Source: Mycoplasma phocoenae (lineage in GTDB: Bacteria > Bacillota_I > Bacilli_A > Mycoplasmatales > Metamycoplasmataceae). Taken from it: a stretch of DNA of 64,000 nucleotides. Position numbers and translations under genes: made by a program. Position 1 is the first letter of the stretch; the number at the start of each line of letters is the position of its first letter. Under the pieces are notes generated by a model, which saw only the letters and a program-made list of their open reading frames with translations, had not been told where the DNA came from and did no database searches. The stretch is taken from NCBI RefSeq assembly GCF_012934855.1, contig NZ_CP051481.1, positions 620,001-684,000 on the forward strand, given 5' to 3'. This document shows, piece by piece, positions 11,497-21,205 of this stretch.

Positions 11497-11573
11497 GGCG
11501 CGGATGGCGAAGTGGTTAACGCTCTGGGTTGTGGCTCCAGCATTCGCGGGTTCGATTCCCGTTCCGCGCCCCA
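11497..11573 (+). tRNA. tRNA-His (anticodon GUG), with encoded G-1 and CCA
   Basis: The cloverleaf closes with an extra 5' G opposite C73, the histidine identity element. The acceptor stem GCGCGGA/TCCGCGC, the anticodon stem CTGGG/TCCAG with loop TTGTGGC, and the T-arm GCGGG TTCGATT CCCGT are all visible. The 3' CCA is genomically encoded. Confidence 0.96.
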
Positions 11574-11639
11574 TTTTTTTTACTTTTTTTTACTCGTAGT
11601 GAAAAAGGCAAATAGTTTGTTTATTGATAAGGTCGCATT

Positions 11640-11675
11640 AAAAAAAGCGAGCTTTTTTTTCTTCGCTTTTTACCT
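11640..11675. terminator. Bidirectional terminator between tRNA-His and tdk
   Basis: AAAAAGCGA (11642-11650) pairs with TCGCTTTTT (11663-11671). A/T runs on both sides let it serve tRNA-His on + and tdk on -. Confidence 0.7.
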
Positions 11676-11681
11676 TTTTTA

Positions 11682-12239
11682 TTATTTATTTGCATTGTGA
11701 CACTTACGGCATCTTGCTTCATAATTGTTTGTGTCATCTAAAACAAGTGTTTGATCTTCTTTTGATGTTCTATAAGTGCAGCTAGCAATATTTTTGCATT
11801 TAACGCAAACTGCCCATAATTTTGTAACGCGTTCGGCTATCGACATAATATCGGCCATTATTCTGAATGGTCTTCTTTTATAATCAGTATCAAGTCCGCT
11901 GACAATCACTAAAAATCCTTTATTTGCTAAATCATCAACAATATCAATAATCTTATCATTAAAAAAATGTGCCTCATCAATAATTATTGCATCAGTATCT
12001 TCGTTTATCAACGAGTAAATTGAATTAATATCATCAATAGCATGAGTATCATGTTCGGTACCTGCTCTCGAAACAATTTTTGTTTTACTAAATCTTGTAT
12101 CAAAAGATGGTTTAATTACTATAATGTTGTAATTTGCATATTCGAGTGTTCTGATTCTTTTTAATAATTCTTCGCTTTTACCACTGAACATTGGCCCTGT
12201 GATAACTTCTATTATTCCCTCGCTATATTTTCGGTACAC
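11682..12239 (-). CDS. tdk: Thymidine kinase
   Basis: A 185-residue type II thymidine kinase for salvage of thymidine. The P-loop GPMFSGKS is at 15-22, the DEAHFF motif at about 90-95, and two zinc-binding CxxC pairs are visible (VCVKC and RCRKC). The lasso region contains the thymidine-contact segment TYRTSKED. The length is typical. It lies 10 bp after a membrane-protein gene on the same strand, with AAGGAG overlapping that gene's end, so the two are probably one transcript. Confidence 0.96.
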   Translation of the reverse strand: MYRKYSEGIIEVITGPMFSGKSEELLKRIRTLEYANYNIIVIKPSFDTRFSKTKIVSRAGTEHDTHAIDDINSIYSLINEDTDAIIIDEAHFFNDKIIDIVDDLANKGFLVIVSGLDTDYKRRPFRIMADIMSIAERVTKLWAVCVKCKNIASCTYRTSKEDQTLVLDDTNNYEARCRKCHNANK

Positions 12240-12248
12240 TGTTACTCC

Positions 12249-13040
12249 TTAAATTTTAATAAACTCAATTATAGGTTCCGTTATTAAATGTTTTAATATT
12301 TTATTCTCTATTAATAATATATATTTGAATTCGATTTTATTTACTTTTCATTCCTTGAAATTAATTGATTTTGATTTCAAGAATGTAGTTAATTGTTTGA
12401 AATATTCTTTATAATGAAATGTTTCAAATGACTGTATATATTGAAATTCTTCGATATTTCCATAAGTAGATGAAAAATTAAAATGATCTAATAATATATT
12501 AAAATCATCTATGTTTTTTATAACCGGTTGTTGATTAAAAAAATCAGTTAAATTAATGCTAAATTCAAAATTGTTTGTAACATTAGTGAATAAAGAGTTA
12601 TTACTTTTAGTTAATTTATTCATGTATTCTCGGAACTTTTTGTTTAATTCTTCTGATTTAAATGTGTTATTTGTATCGCTAAAAGAATATTTTAAATAAG
12701 TCTGATTTTTGTCAGTATTTTTTTTAATAATTTTAGAATTTGTTGATAAATTGATTAAATCGATTTTTTGGTTTTTTACAATGATTTTTTGGTTTGACGT
12801 ATCAATTTTTGAAAAATCATATTTTTGTTTTTTATTTGCATCAATAGTTTTTTGCGCAACAACATTACTGTGAACTCGTATCTCATTTGATGTTCCCAAT
12901 GCAAATGGCACGATTGATATCATTAAAAAACACAAAATAAGACCACCTAACATTAATGATGATGAATTGATATATTTTTTTATATTCATGATTTTTTTTG
13001 ATTTTTTTTCTGTATTTTCCATACGTGAATTATATAACAT
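12249..13040 (-). CDS. Hypothetical membrane-anchored protein upstream of tdk
   Basis: A 263-residue protein (one TGA Trp near the C-terminus; the stop is TAA 12249-12251). I do not recognise a family. There is a lysine-rich start, one strong hydrophobic helix at about 27-50 (SSLMLGGLILCFLMISIVPF), then ~210 residues rich in N, K, S and F with no cysteine pairs or catalytic motif. The layout suggests a membrane-anchored or secreted protein with an extracellular domain. The start could also be the internal ATG at residue 7; neither has a strong ribosome site. It is probably co-transcribed with tdk, but no functional link is evident. Confidence 0.6.
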
Positions 13041-13063
13041 TTGTAATCTTTTAAGCTAAAGAG

Positions 13064-13094
13064 GCAAAAAAGAAAATGGTTAATGAAAACCATT
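13064..13094 (-). terminator. Terminator of the gyrB-kinase operon
   Basis: On the - strand AATGGTT and AACCATT (13088-13094 and 13075-13081) pair over a short loop and are followed by TTTCTTTTTT. The stem overlaps the stop codon of the double kinase-like gene. Confidence 0.7.
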
Positions 13095-14528
13095 AAATCT
13101 TTCTAATAATTCTTCAATTCTTTTAACGTTTAAACTAGATAAAAAGTCATCATCTAATTTGTTTCTGTTAATTAAATAAGCTATAAATTGAGCACATATT
13201 CTATACTTAATAAAGTTTTCAGGTTGTTCTTTACCATAGCATTTTCAAAAATATTTTTCTTGTGTTTCTGTAAACATCATATTTTCAAATAAAATTGCTA
13301 TATCAAATAGAGGATCACTTTTACAGGCGAAATCTCATTGAATAAATTGAACGCTTTGGTTTTTTGTGAAGAAAATATTTTCCATTGATAAGTTGTTGTG
13401 ACAGTTTGTATCATTATTGAAACTTGCTATTCATTTTTTAACATTGTTAACAAAAACAGAATCAAAATCATCTTTTATTTTTTCAATCCCAAGATTTATT
13501 AAAAGATTTGTCATTTTTTTATAAATATTTGATTTCGGAAAATCAAGAGTAGTGCTGTGCAATATTTTAATTGCTTTTGCAATTGATTTGATTTTTCGAT
13601 CATTTGTGTATAAAAGTGTATTATTTGACATTCATTTTCAAATTATTATTTTACTGTCACAGTAAACATATGGCGGTACGAAATAATAATTTTTAATTTT
13701 TTCCATGTCTAATTGTTTCGCTCAAGTTTCAGTAATTCTTTCTGAAATAAATCTTGAATCATAATTATAAGCTCTATATTGATAAGGTCTTAAAGCTTGA
13801 GTAATTTTGGAAATGGGAGTATTAAAATTTTTGTAAAATTGTTTGAATATTGTTTTTCTACGTTGTTTAACTAAATATATGAAATCAATCAATTTTTCTT
13901 TATTCAATTCGAATTCACGACACAAATAATCAATATCAACCCCGAAAGCAATATGTAGGCTAGCCGGATCTGCATATTTGCTATTTAAAGCAGCGTATTG
14001 ATAATCAATTAAACGAATGCTTCCGTGATTATTAACAAGTATATTAGATCTTGTTAAATTATTGTGAGATAAAACTAAATCTTCTTGTGGATATTTTTTT
14101 AAAATAGCTTCATAAGTATCATCTTCAAACTTATGGTTATATCAATCAAAAACACTCACGCGAATGTGTAAACCTTGTAATCTTTTTACTTCTTTAACAA
14201 TATTAGAAATTATTTTTTTATTAATATGCACTCTTTCAAGGTTTTGACCATCAAATCATTTTTTAATCAAAAAACCTTCTTCATAAAACAAATAATCATT
14301 GAAATTTTCAATGACTTTTTGTTCATTTTCATACTCTATATGAGTGTGTTTGGGAATACGTATTTGTACTCATTCATCTCTATATTTAGCTTTAAATGTT
14401 TTATTTCTATATGATTCATATACGTAAGAAAAATCAGTCAAATTATTAGTTATTACTGAACCAAAAACATTTTTTAGTTTGTTTTTTAATGCTTTGGTAT
14501 CGTTTGCATTTAATGAATTTATGAACAT
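13080..14528 (-). CDS. Tandem double choline-kinase-like protein, both Brenner motifs altered
   Basis: A 482-residue protein read through nine TGA Trp codons. It contains two APH/choline-kinase-like halves in one chain. Half one has LSHNNLTRSN at 153-162 followed by LIDYQYA near 173-179. Half two has CHNNLSMEN at about 376-384 followed by FIQWDFACKSDPLFD near 395-409. In choline and aminoglycoside kinases the catalytic motif is HxDxxxxN; here both halves read HNN, so the catalytic Asp is Asn. In half two the metal-binding Asp of the second motif is also replaced, by Gln397. The gene overlaps the preceding intact kinase-like gene by 10 bases. It may be a pseudokinase partner or regulator, or have altered chemistry. 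The two-halved structure is clear; function is unknown. Confidence 0.72.
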
Positions 14529-15277
14529 TTATAAATATCATTCTCCATGCTATTTAATTTAGAAAAATTAGTTTCAATGCGTTGAATGTACTCGGATTCA
14601 TCAAAAGGTTTAACCGGGAATTTATTTACTCATAAAACAATTAAAGCATCAACCAATATACGGTGTATTTGCAATTTGTATGGGCTATAATCATCTCCGT
14701 AAGCATTTAATAAAACCTTTATTTGTTCATCACTTAAATTTTCTTGTTCAATGATGTAGGCTAAATCAAAGTGTACATCACCCATTGAAGCATATTCTCA
14801 ATCAATAACGAATAACTTGTTAGTGTCTTTTTCTAAAATTAAGTTATTTTTTCAATAATCATTATGACAAGGAGCGGACTGATCAACATTTCTTAAAAAT
14901 AAATTAATTTTTTTGTAATATTTATCAAGGACTGGAATACTTCGTTTTAAATCTGCGACTTTTTTACGATATATCTTAAATCTTCTAGAAAGTTGACAAG
15001 GTGGCAATTTTAACTTTGAATTATGCAATTGAATCAATGATTTTCCAATTTGAATTAATACATCATTGGTCATCTCAGGATTTACACCTTCAATAAATTC
15101 AGTAGTTAAATAATGTTCATCATTGCTGATGGTTTTAGGTGAAAAATCAAATCTATTTAATTGAAAATAGTCAACTTTATGATTGAATTCATCATATTGT
15201 TTTTCTTTAACAAAACGGTTGTTTTCAACGTCATGAAATGTTTTATTTGTGAATCCTTGGTTTTTAATTAATTTCAT
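14519..15277 (-). CDS. Choline/ethanolamine kinase-like (LicA-type) phosphotransferase
   Basis: A 252-residue APH-fold kinase. The catalytic motif CHNDYWKNN (H138, D140, N145) and the metal-binding VIDWEYASMGDVHFD (D159) are both intact, as in LicA choline kinases and related sugar-amine kinases. The N-terminal lobe is short, and a canonical nucleotide loop is not obvious. The gene starts one base after the end of gyrB and overlaps the double kinase-like gene. It is probably co-transcribed with gyrB. In mollicutes LicA-type enzymes may feed phosphocholine into glycolipids. The substrate is inferred from family only. Confidence 0.78.
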
Positions 15278-15278
15278 A

Positions 15279-17249
15279 TTAAAAATCTATATTTGATGCG
15301 TATTTTGCATTTTCTTGAACAAATTCACGACGGGGTTCTACTTCGCCACCCATTAATGTTGTAAATATTGTGTCAGCTGCTGCTGCATCTTGTATTTGTA
15401 CTTGTAACATTCTACGTTTGTCAGGATCCATTGTTGTTTCTCAAAGTTGTTCGGGGTCCATTTCCCCAAGTCCTTTGTAACGTTGTATTGAAACTTTTGT
15501 TCTGTCTATTTGCGCTAATATTTCATCTTTTTGCTCATCTTTGTATGCGTATTGAACATTTTTACCATATGAAATTTTGTATAAAGGCGGTTGAGCAAGG
15601 TAAACGAAACCGTATTCGATTAATGGTTTCATGTAACGATAGAAGAAAGTTAATAATAGTGTTGTAATGTGAGCACCATCAACATCAGCATCGGTCATGA
15701 TGACAATTTTATGGTATCTTAATTTATTAATATTAAATTCTTCTCTAATTCCTGTACCTAAAGCATGAATTAGTGTCCCTATTTCTTTGTTTTCAAGTAC
15801 TGATTGAATACTATTTTTTTCAGTATTTATAACTTTTCCACGTAATGGCAAAATAGCTTGAATATTTCTGTCACGACCCATTTTTGCCGAACCTCCAGCC
15901 GAATTCCCTTCGACGATGAATAATTCAGCTAACTCAGCATTTTTAACAGAACAATCAGCTAATTTCCCTGGTAAATTACCAAATTCATGGCCTTCTTTTT
16001 TTCTAGCCATTTCACTAGCAGCTTTTGCTACTAAACGAGCTTTTTGAGCATTTACACATTTTTCTACTATTGCTTTCGCTATTGATGGATTTTCCAACAT
16101 GAATTTTTCAAGACTTTCACTCAATACTTTGTTTGTTGCAGAACGGGCGTCTTTGTTTTCTAATTTACCTTTAGTTTGTCCTTCGAAAATTGGGTTAGTA
16201 TGTTTAACAGAAATAATTGCTATCAACCCTTCTCTAACGTCTTCTTTTGTTAATCTTTCTTTATCTTGTTTAATAACTTTGTTTTCTTGTCCTCAAGCGT
16301 TAAATATTCTAACTAATGCGTCATTGAATCCTAATTCGTGAGTTCCACCTTCATTTGTGGCAATGTTATTTGCATAAGATACAACGTTTGAAGAATAAGA
16401 CTCTGAATATTGTAAAGCTACTTCTACTAAAACTTCTTGTGCATCTTCAATTCTACTATCAACAAATGAACCTTCAGCGTAGATAATATCGGGGTTAATT
16501 ATTTTTTTACCTTTACTTAATTCGTTAACATAATCAATAATTCCACCTTCAAAGAAGAATTTTTTATGAACATCTTTAGCGATATCGTTTACATTGATTG
16601 TTAATCCTTTATTTAGATAAGCTGTTTGTTTAGCTCTATCTACTATTAACCCGAAATCAAAGTTGTTTTTTTCCATAATAGTGAAATCAGGATGGAATAG
16701 AACTCTTGTACCAGTTTTACCATCATCATATGTTCCGATTATTTTTAATTCATCCGTTGGTATTCCACCATTTTTGTATTGTTGATAATAAACATTCCCA
16801 TGTTTACGTACTCATACTTCAAAATCGTCAGATAATCCGTTAACTACTGATGCCCCAACACCGTGTAATCCTCCTGAAACTTTATATGAACCTGAATCGA
16901 ATTTTCCTCCGGCATGTAATACAGTAAATACTGTCTCCACTGTACTTTTTCCTGTGTGCTTATGAATATCTACTGGTATACCACGACCATTGTCTATTAC
17001 TTCAATGACATTGTTAGGGTGTAAATTAATTGTTATCTCGTCACAGTAACCAGCCATAGCCTCATCAACCGAGTTGTCAACGATTTCTCAAATCATGTGA
17101 TGAAGCCCTCTATAACCAATACTACCAATGTACATCCCAGGACGCATTCTAACAGCTTCTAATCCTTCTAAAACTTGAATACTGTCTGCTCCATACTCTT
17201 TATTACTTTCTTGAGTTTGCAATTCTTTTAAATCAATCTCGTTTTCCAT
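15279..17249 (-). CDS. gyrB: DNA gyrase subunit B
   Basis: A 656-residue GHKL ATPase/Toprim subunit that introduces negative supercoils together with GyrA. The N-terminal signature is [18 protein letters not shown] near 27-44. It is followed by [18 protein letters not shown] and [11 protein letters not shown] of the ATP site, the Toprim [10 protein letters not shown] and the acidic DADVDGAHI. The C-terminus, [16 protein letters not shown]...[10 protein letters not shown], is closer to GyrB than ParE. AGGGAGG lies just upstream. It heads a transcript continuing into two choline-kinase-like genes. Confidence 0.95.
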
Positions 17250-17373
17250 TTTTCCCTCCTTGATATATATAAATTTTATCGCATATATACTTTTATTTTA
17301 ATAAATATAATTTATTAAAAGGTTTTGTGATGTTTCCAAATGTTGTTGAACAGCAAAATTACGGTAAATAAAT

Positions 17374-17403
17374 TAAAAAAATACTGATGTGCAGTATTTT
17401 TTT
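17374..17403 (-). terminator. Terminator of the lemA operon
   Basis: AAAAAATACTG (17376-17386) and CAGTATTTTTT (17392-17402) form an 11-bp stem with a 5-base loop, ending just beyond the lemA stop. Both arms end in A/T runs, so it could work in either direction. Confidence 0.88.
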
Positions 17404-17410
17404 AATTTTT

Positions 17411-18055
17411 CTATAATCCTGATGTATCAACATCTTGACGTTCAGTTTGTGTCGCAGTAAAGAATGGTAAATTGTGTAATTTCATATGGTCAGCTTTCAC
17501 AATTCTTGGAAATGTATAAATTAATTGGTTAAAATAGTTAACACCTTTGTTATATACACGTCTTGCTGCATATATTTCATCTTCTTGCAAAATACTTTCA
17601 TTCATAAACTGTTTATATAAACTATCAGCTTTTAATTCTGGATATTTTTCAATTGTTAATGATAATCCTCTACTAATTTGATCTAGTGTGTTTTGAACGT
17701 TTTGAATTTGTGTGTTATCACTTAAATCATTTAACTTTGAACGATATTTAGTAATTTGTTCTAGTGTTTCTTTTTCGTGATTTTTGTAACCTTTAACTGC
17801 GTCAATCATTTTAATTAATGAAGCTCTTCTTTTAGCTTGCGCAGCTTGAATTAATGAGCTGGATTCTTGAGATTGAACTTGCAATTTGTTGAATTCATTG
17901 CCTCATTTTATTCTTCAAAATCCCGCAATACCTAGTGTGATAATCATAATAACTATTCACAATGTTTTTTGGAATGCTGTAGCTTTAGCAACTTGCACTG
18001 CTGTATCTACATTTATAGTAACGTCTTTTTGTTCATTTCTTGAATCAAATAACAT
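17411..18055 (-). CDS. lemA: LemA family protein
   Basis: A 214-residue membrane protein with a short cytoplasmic start, one transmembrane helix (LWIVIMIITLGIAGFW at about 33-48), and then a long helical domain with the LemA marks: YNKGVNYFNQLIYTFP near 165-180 and the terminal LHNLPFF. LemA proteins are widespread with no settled function. The start ATG at 18055 has GGAGG 7 bases upstream. It is the last gene of a four-gene run that begins with the RNase J-like gene, 31 bp after a 626-residue membrane protein that is a likely partner. Confidence 0.85.
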
Positions 18056-18086
18056 AATTCCTCCTTATTAATTATTTAATTATAAT

Positions 18087-19967
18087 TTATTTCAAATAAA
18101 TTGCCATTTGTTTTTTAATTTCGTTTGGTATTTTATCGGCATGATCTATGAAAACATATGTCCCATACTTATCAATTTCTACGCTGTAATAATTTTTATA
18201 TTTTTTAAATCTATCATTAAAATCTTTTACATAATCTACAGTACTGTCTAAATTTTGGTTTTTATCTTTTATTAAATAGTTAAAAAATATTCTATTAGCA
18301 TTGATTAACATTTGAAGATTATCATCTTCATTGACCGGTTTACTAAACTCTGAATCTTGTTTTTTAACATTTGAATTCAGTAATTGACCATTTTGTAATT
18401 TAAATGTAGGTGAAAATATCACTTGTTTGGTTTCAGTGAATGGTATGTAATCATCGTACTCAACAGGGACTGAAACTCTACCTACATTAAAATCATAAAC
18501 ACTAATGTACTTAATTTTTTTAACAGTATAAAATGACGTTGCTTTAACATTGAATACCTTAGTTTTTTTATTTGCTATTTTGATTGAATTTTCAATTGAA
18601 AATACTGTTTTTTTACTTGCTCTATTTTTGTATAAATTCAAGTAATTGTATTTATATAGTTTTGTTAAAATGAAAAGACCATGTTCAGTATCAGCGGGTA
18701 TATTTTGATATATTTGATCATCTTTGTATTCAAATTTGAATTGACTACCTAATTCACTATAAACTTCACTAGCTAAATATTTATTACAAAATGTTAAAGT
18801 CAGCGCTCCCAGTAAGTGTTCCATATGGTCATTAATAGATTCTTTAATTTTTTTATTTACGTCTTTAAAATTAATTAATTCATTTTTATTGATATAGTCA
18901 AGTAATATTCAATCAATCATTGGGTTGTCAATTGAACTGTCTTTTTTGTTTTTATGCACTATAAAGCCATAAGGAAGTTTTTCGAATGTTCCATTAAATT
19001 TATTTATTGAGCTTGAAAACTTGTGTCAATCAATAAATTTTTCTTGAGTTATTAATTGGAAAAAATTAACAAAGCTAACATTGTCGTTATACATAAAATT
19101 GTATTTTTCAAAGAATTCTTTATTTTCCAATGGCAGTGTATTGTGTTTTATTTGTTCTTTTAATTCTTTTTCAGATACCGGTGCAATAGAACGGAATACT
19201 AATCTAGGCAAGTAATTAGTAGGGTATAAATATTTTTGATATTCTTTTAAAAATGGTGTCATATGATCATAATTTGCGTGCACAACTTTAGTGTGTCATT
19301 TATCATCATTTCCCCGGTATGAAAATGTTTTTGAACCATAGTAAGTTATTGGTGCGTAAAACATTTTTAAATAAGCGATATCATAAAAGTAACTGTTTCG
19401 AACGTCATATTTTTCAATGTTTGTAAAAAATATTGTAGACTTTTCATCTGAATTTATATTCACTAATACATCGTTAAAGTTGTTAACTTCAACGTTGTTT
19501 AAACCCATTTTTTTAAGAACTTCATTTTTAATATCGTTCATTGTAAAACATGAATATATTGAATGTAGTATGTTTTTTTTCTTATTGAATAATTTTTGAT
19601 ACTCTTGTTCTTTTTCATTACAAAAGTTTTTGTATTCATTAATTACTTTATTATTTTTTTTGTAAATTCCCAAAAATAGTAAACCAATAATAAAGAAAAA
19701 TAATATTTTAATAATTCCGTTAAAAAATTTTCTTAAATTAATGTTTAACATTTTTTTTCTTTTAACAACCTCGTCTTTGATTGCTAACATCTTTCTTAAC
19801 GAAATTTCAACTTGAGTTTCGGCTTCAGGATTTATTTGTTGAATTCTTTCTTTAATAAATTCAATAATTTTTTCATCAATTTTAGGCACTGTCTTTTGAT
19901 AAAAATTGTTTACAGGATCTATATATACGTTATCTCAATTTTGAGTTATATTGTTTTCTTTAATCAT
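18087..19967 (-). CDS. Large membrane protein of unknown function upstream of lemA
   Basis: A 626-residue protein assembled through TGA Trp codons; all segments share one frame, with the stop at 18087. I do not recognise the family. The first ~70 residues are charged and cytoplasmic-like, then one strong helix at about 86-103 (IIKILFFFIIGLLFLGIY), then ~500 residues without further clear membrane spans. The rest is rich in Y, F, K and N. The position between an FtsK-N-like membrane protein and LemA, with a one-base overlap upstream and a 31-bp gap downstream, suggests the three membrane proteins work together. Partners of LemA elsewhere are often large single-span proteins, but I see no specific motif linking this one to them. 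Confidence 0.6.
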
Positions 19968-21205
19968 TATTTAAACCCCATATCGCTAGAATCTTCAATA
20001 ATTGAAAATCTTTCTTGTTTTTTAGAGTTCTTATCCTGTTGTACTGAATCCTGTGGTACGAAAAAATCTTCCTGGCTTTCAATATTGTCGTCATATTTAA
20101 ATTCTTCTTCCGGAGCTAGTTCAAGTGTATTGCCTGTTTCAATTAATTCTTTTGTTTCTGGTTTTGCGTTTTTTTCTGGTAACACATCATCAAATGACTC
20201 GGTTAAAGGTTCCAACTTATCCATTCATTCATCATTTAATTCTTCAACAACATGTACATTACTGTTTGTTTCATCATAATTAAAAACTGAATTATCAATA
20301 TCGTCCGCTTCTTGTTTGTGCTCTTCAATTGATTTTGAGTCATTATTTTGAATTAAAGCCGTCGTTTCAAATTCTGTTGTGTCAAATACACTATCTAATG
20401 ATTGAAGATCAGTAACTTCGATTTCTTCATTAATTTTTTGATGATTATCGTAATCAAAATTATTGCTGGTTTTTGTTGTGTTTTCTGATTTATTTACGTT
20501 ATATAAAGGTTTATATTTGCGCACTGATCGTTTTTGTTTTTTTGTAATCTCTTCACGAGCTTTGATTCTTCTTGCTCTCGAGAATGAAAATAATTTAAAT
20601 TTTGAATCAGATACAAAGAATGTTAAAACTGAAATAATTAACAATACTATCGAAAGAATGATTGCTAATATATCAGTACCTGCCGAAGCGAACGATGCAT
20701 AATATAACGTTGGTAATATACCTGCTGTGTAAGCATAAGGTAAGGCAGCACTTTTAACATTAGTATATTGATTGAATCAATTATTAAATACTAAGCTAAA
20801 ATGATTCCCAACAGTTTTTATAGATTCGTTTGTACAAACAATTTCAATAACACCCATGAATAACGAAAGTACAATAAATAAAATCATTAATCTTATAAAG
20901 TTAAAATGAAATATTTTGTACTTAAATTTTAATTTAAAAGAAAATATTTGCGACAACGAGTAAATAATTAATAATAAATAAAAGAATATTGAACTTATTC
21001 CTAAAAAAGCTCCAATAGTATATGAATGCACTGTAGTTCCAACAAGTAAATTTAAGTATGAAAATACTAAAAATATTATTGAAAAAACAAGCACATTAGA
21101 AAAAATCAATTTTCTATTTTTTAAAAATTTAAATATATTAATATTTTTGGTTTTTTTTGGTTTTTCTGTTTCGATATCAGTTGATTTATTTTTTTTAAAT
21201 TTCAT
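19967..21205 (-). CDS. Four-helix membrane protein resembling the FtsK/SpoIIIE N-terminal domain, without a motor
   Basis: A 412-residue protein with TGA Trp codons at 20777 and 20225. After a basic N-terminus there are four hydrophobic helices within residues ~30-190 (LIFSNVLVFSIIFLVFSYL; a glycine-containing second helix; LMILFIVLSLFMGVIEIV; ILAIILSIVLLIISVLTFF). The spacing recalls the FtsK 4TM domain. The remaining ~220 residues are a charged, D/E/N/S-rich, probably disordered tail with no Walker motif, so no RecA-like translocase follows. In Bacillus an ftsK-family gene lies close downstream of an RNase J gene, which supports the comparison. It overlaps the RNase J-like gene by 11 bases and the next gene by one. 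The FtsK link is an inference. Confidence 0.5.

Noticed and set aside
15368-16341. Open frames antisense to gyrB
   Set aside because: Shadows of the gyrB frame; no signal for translation.
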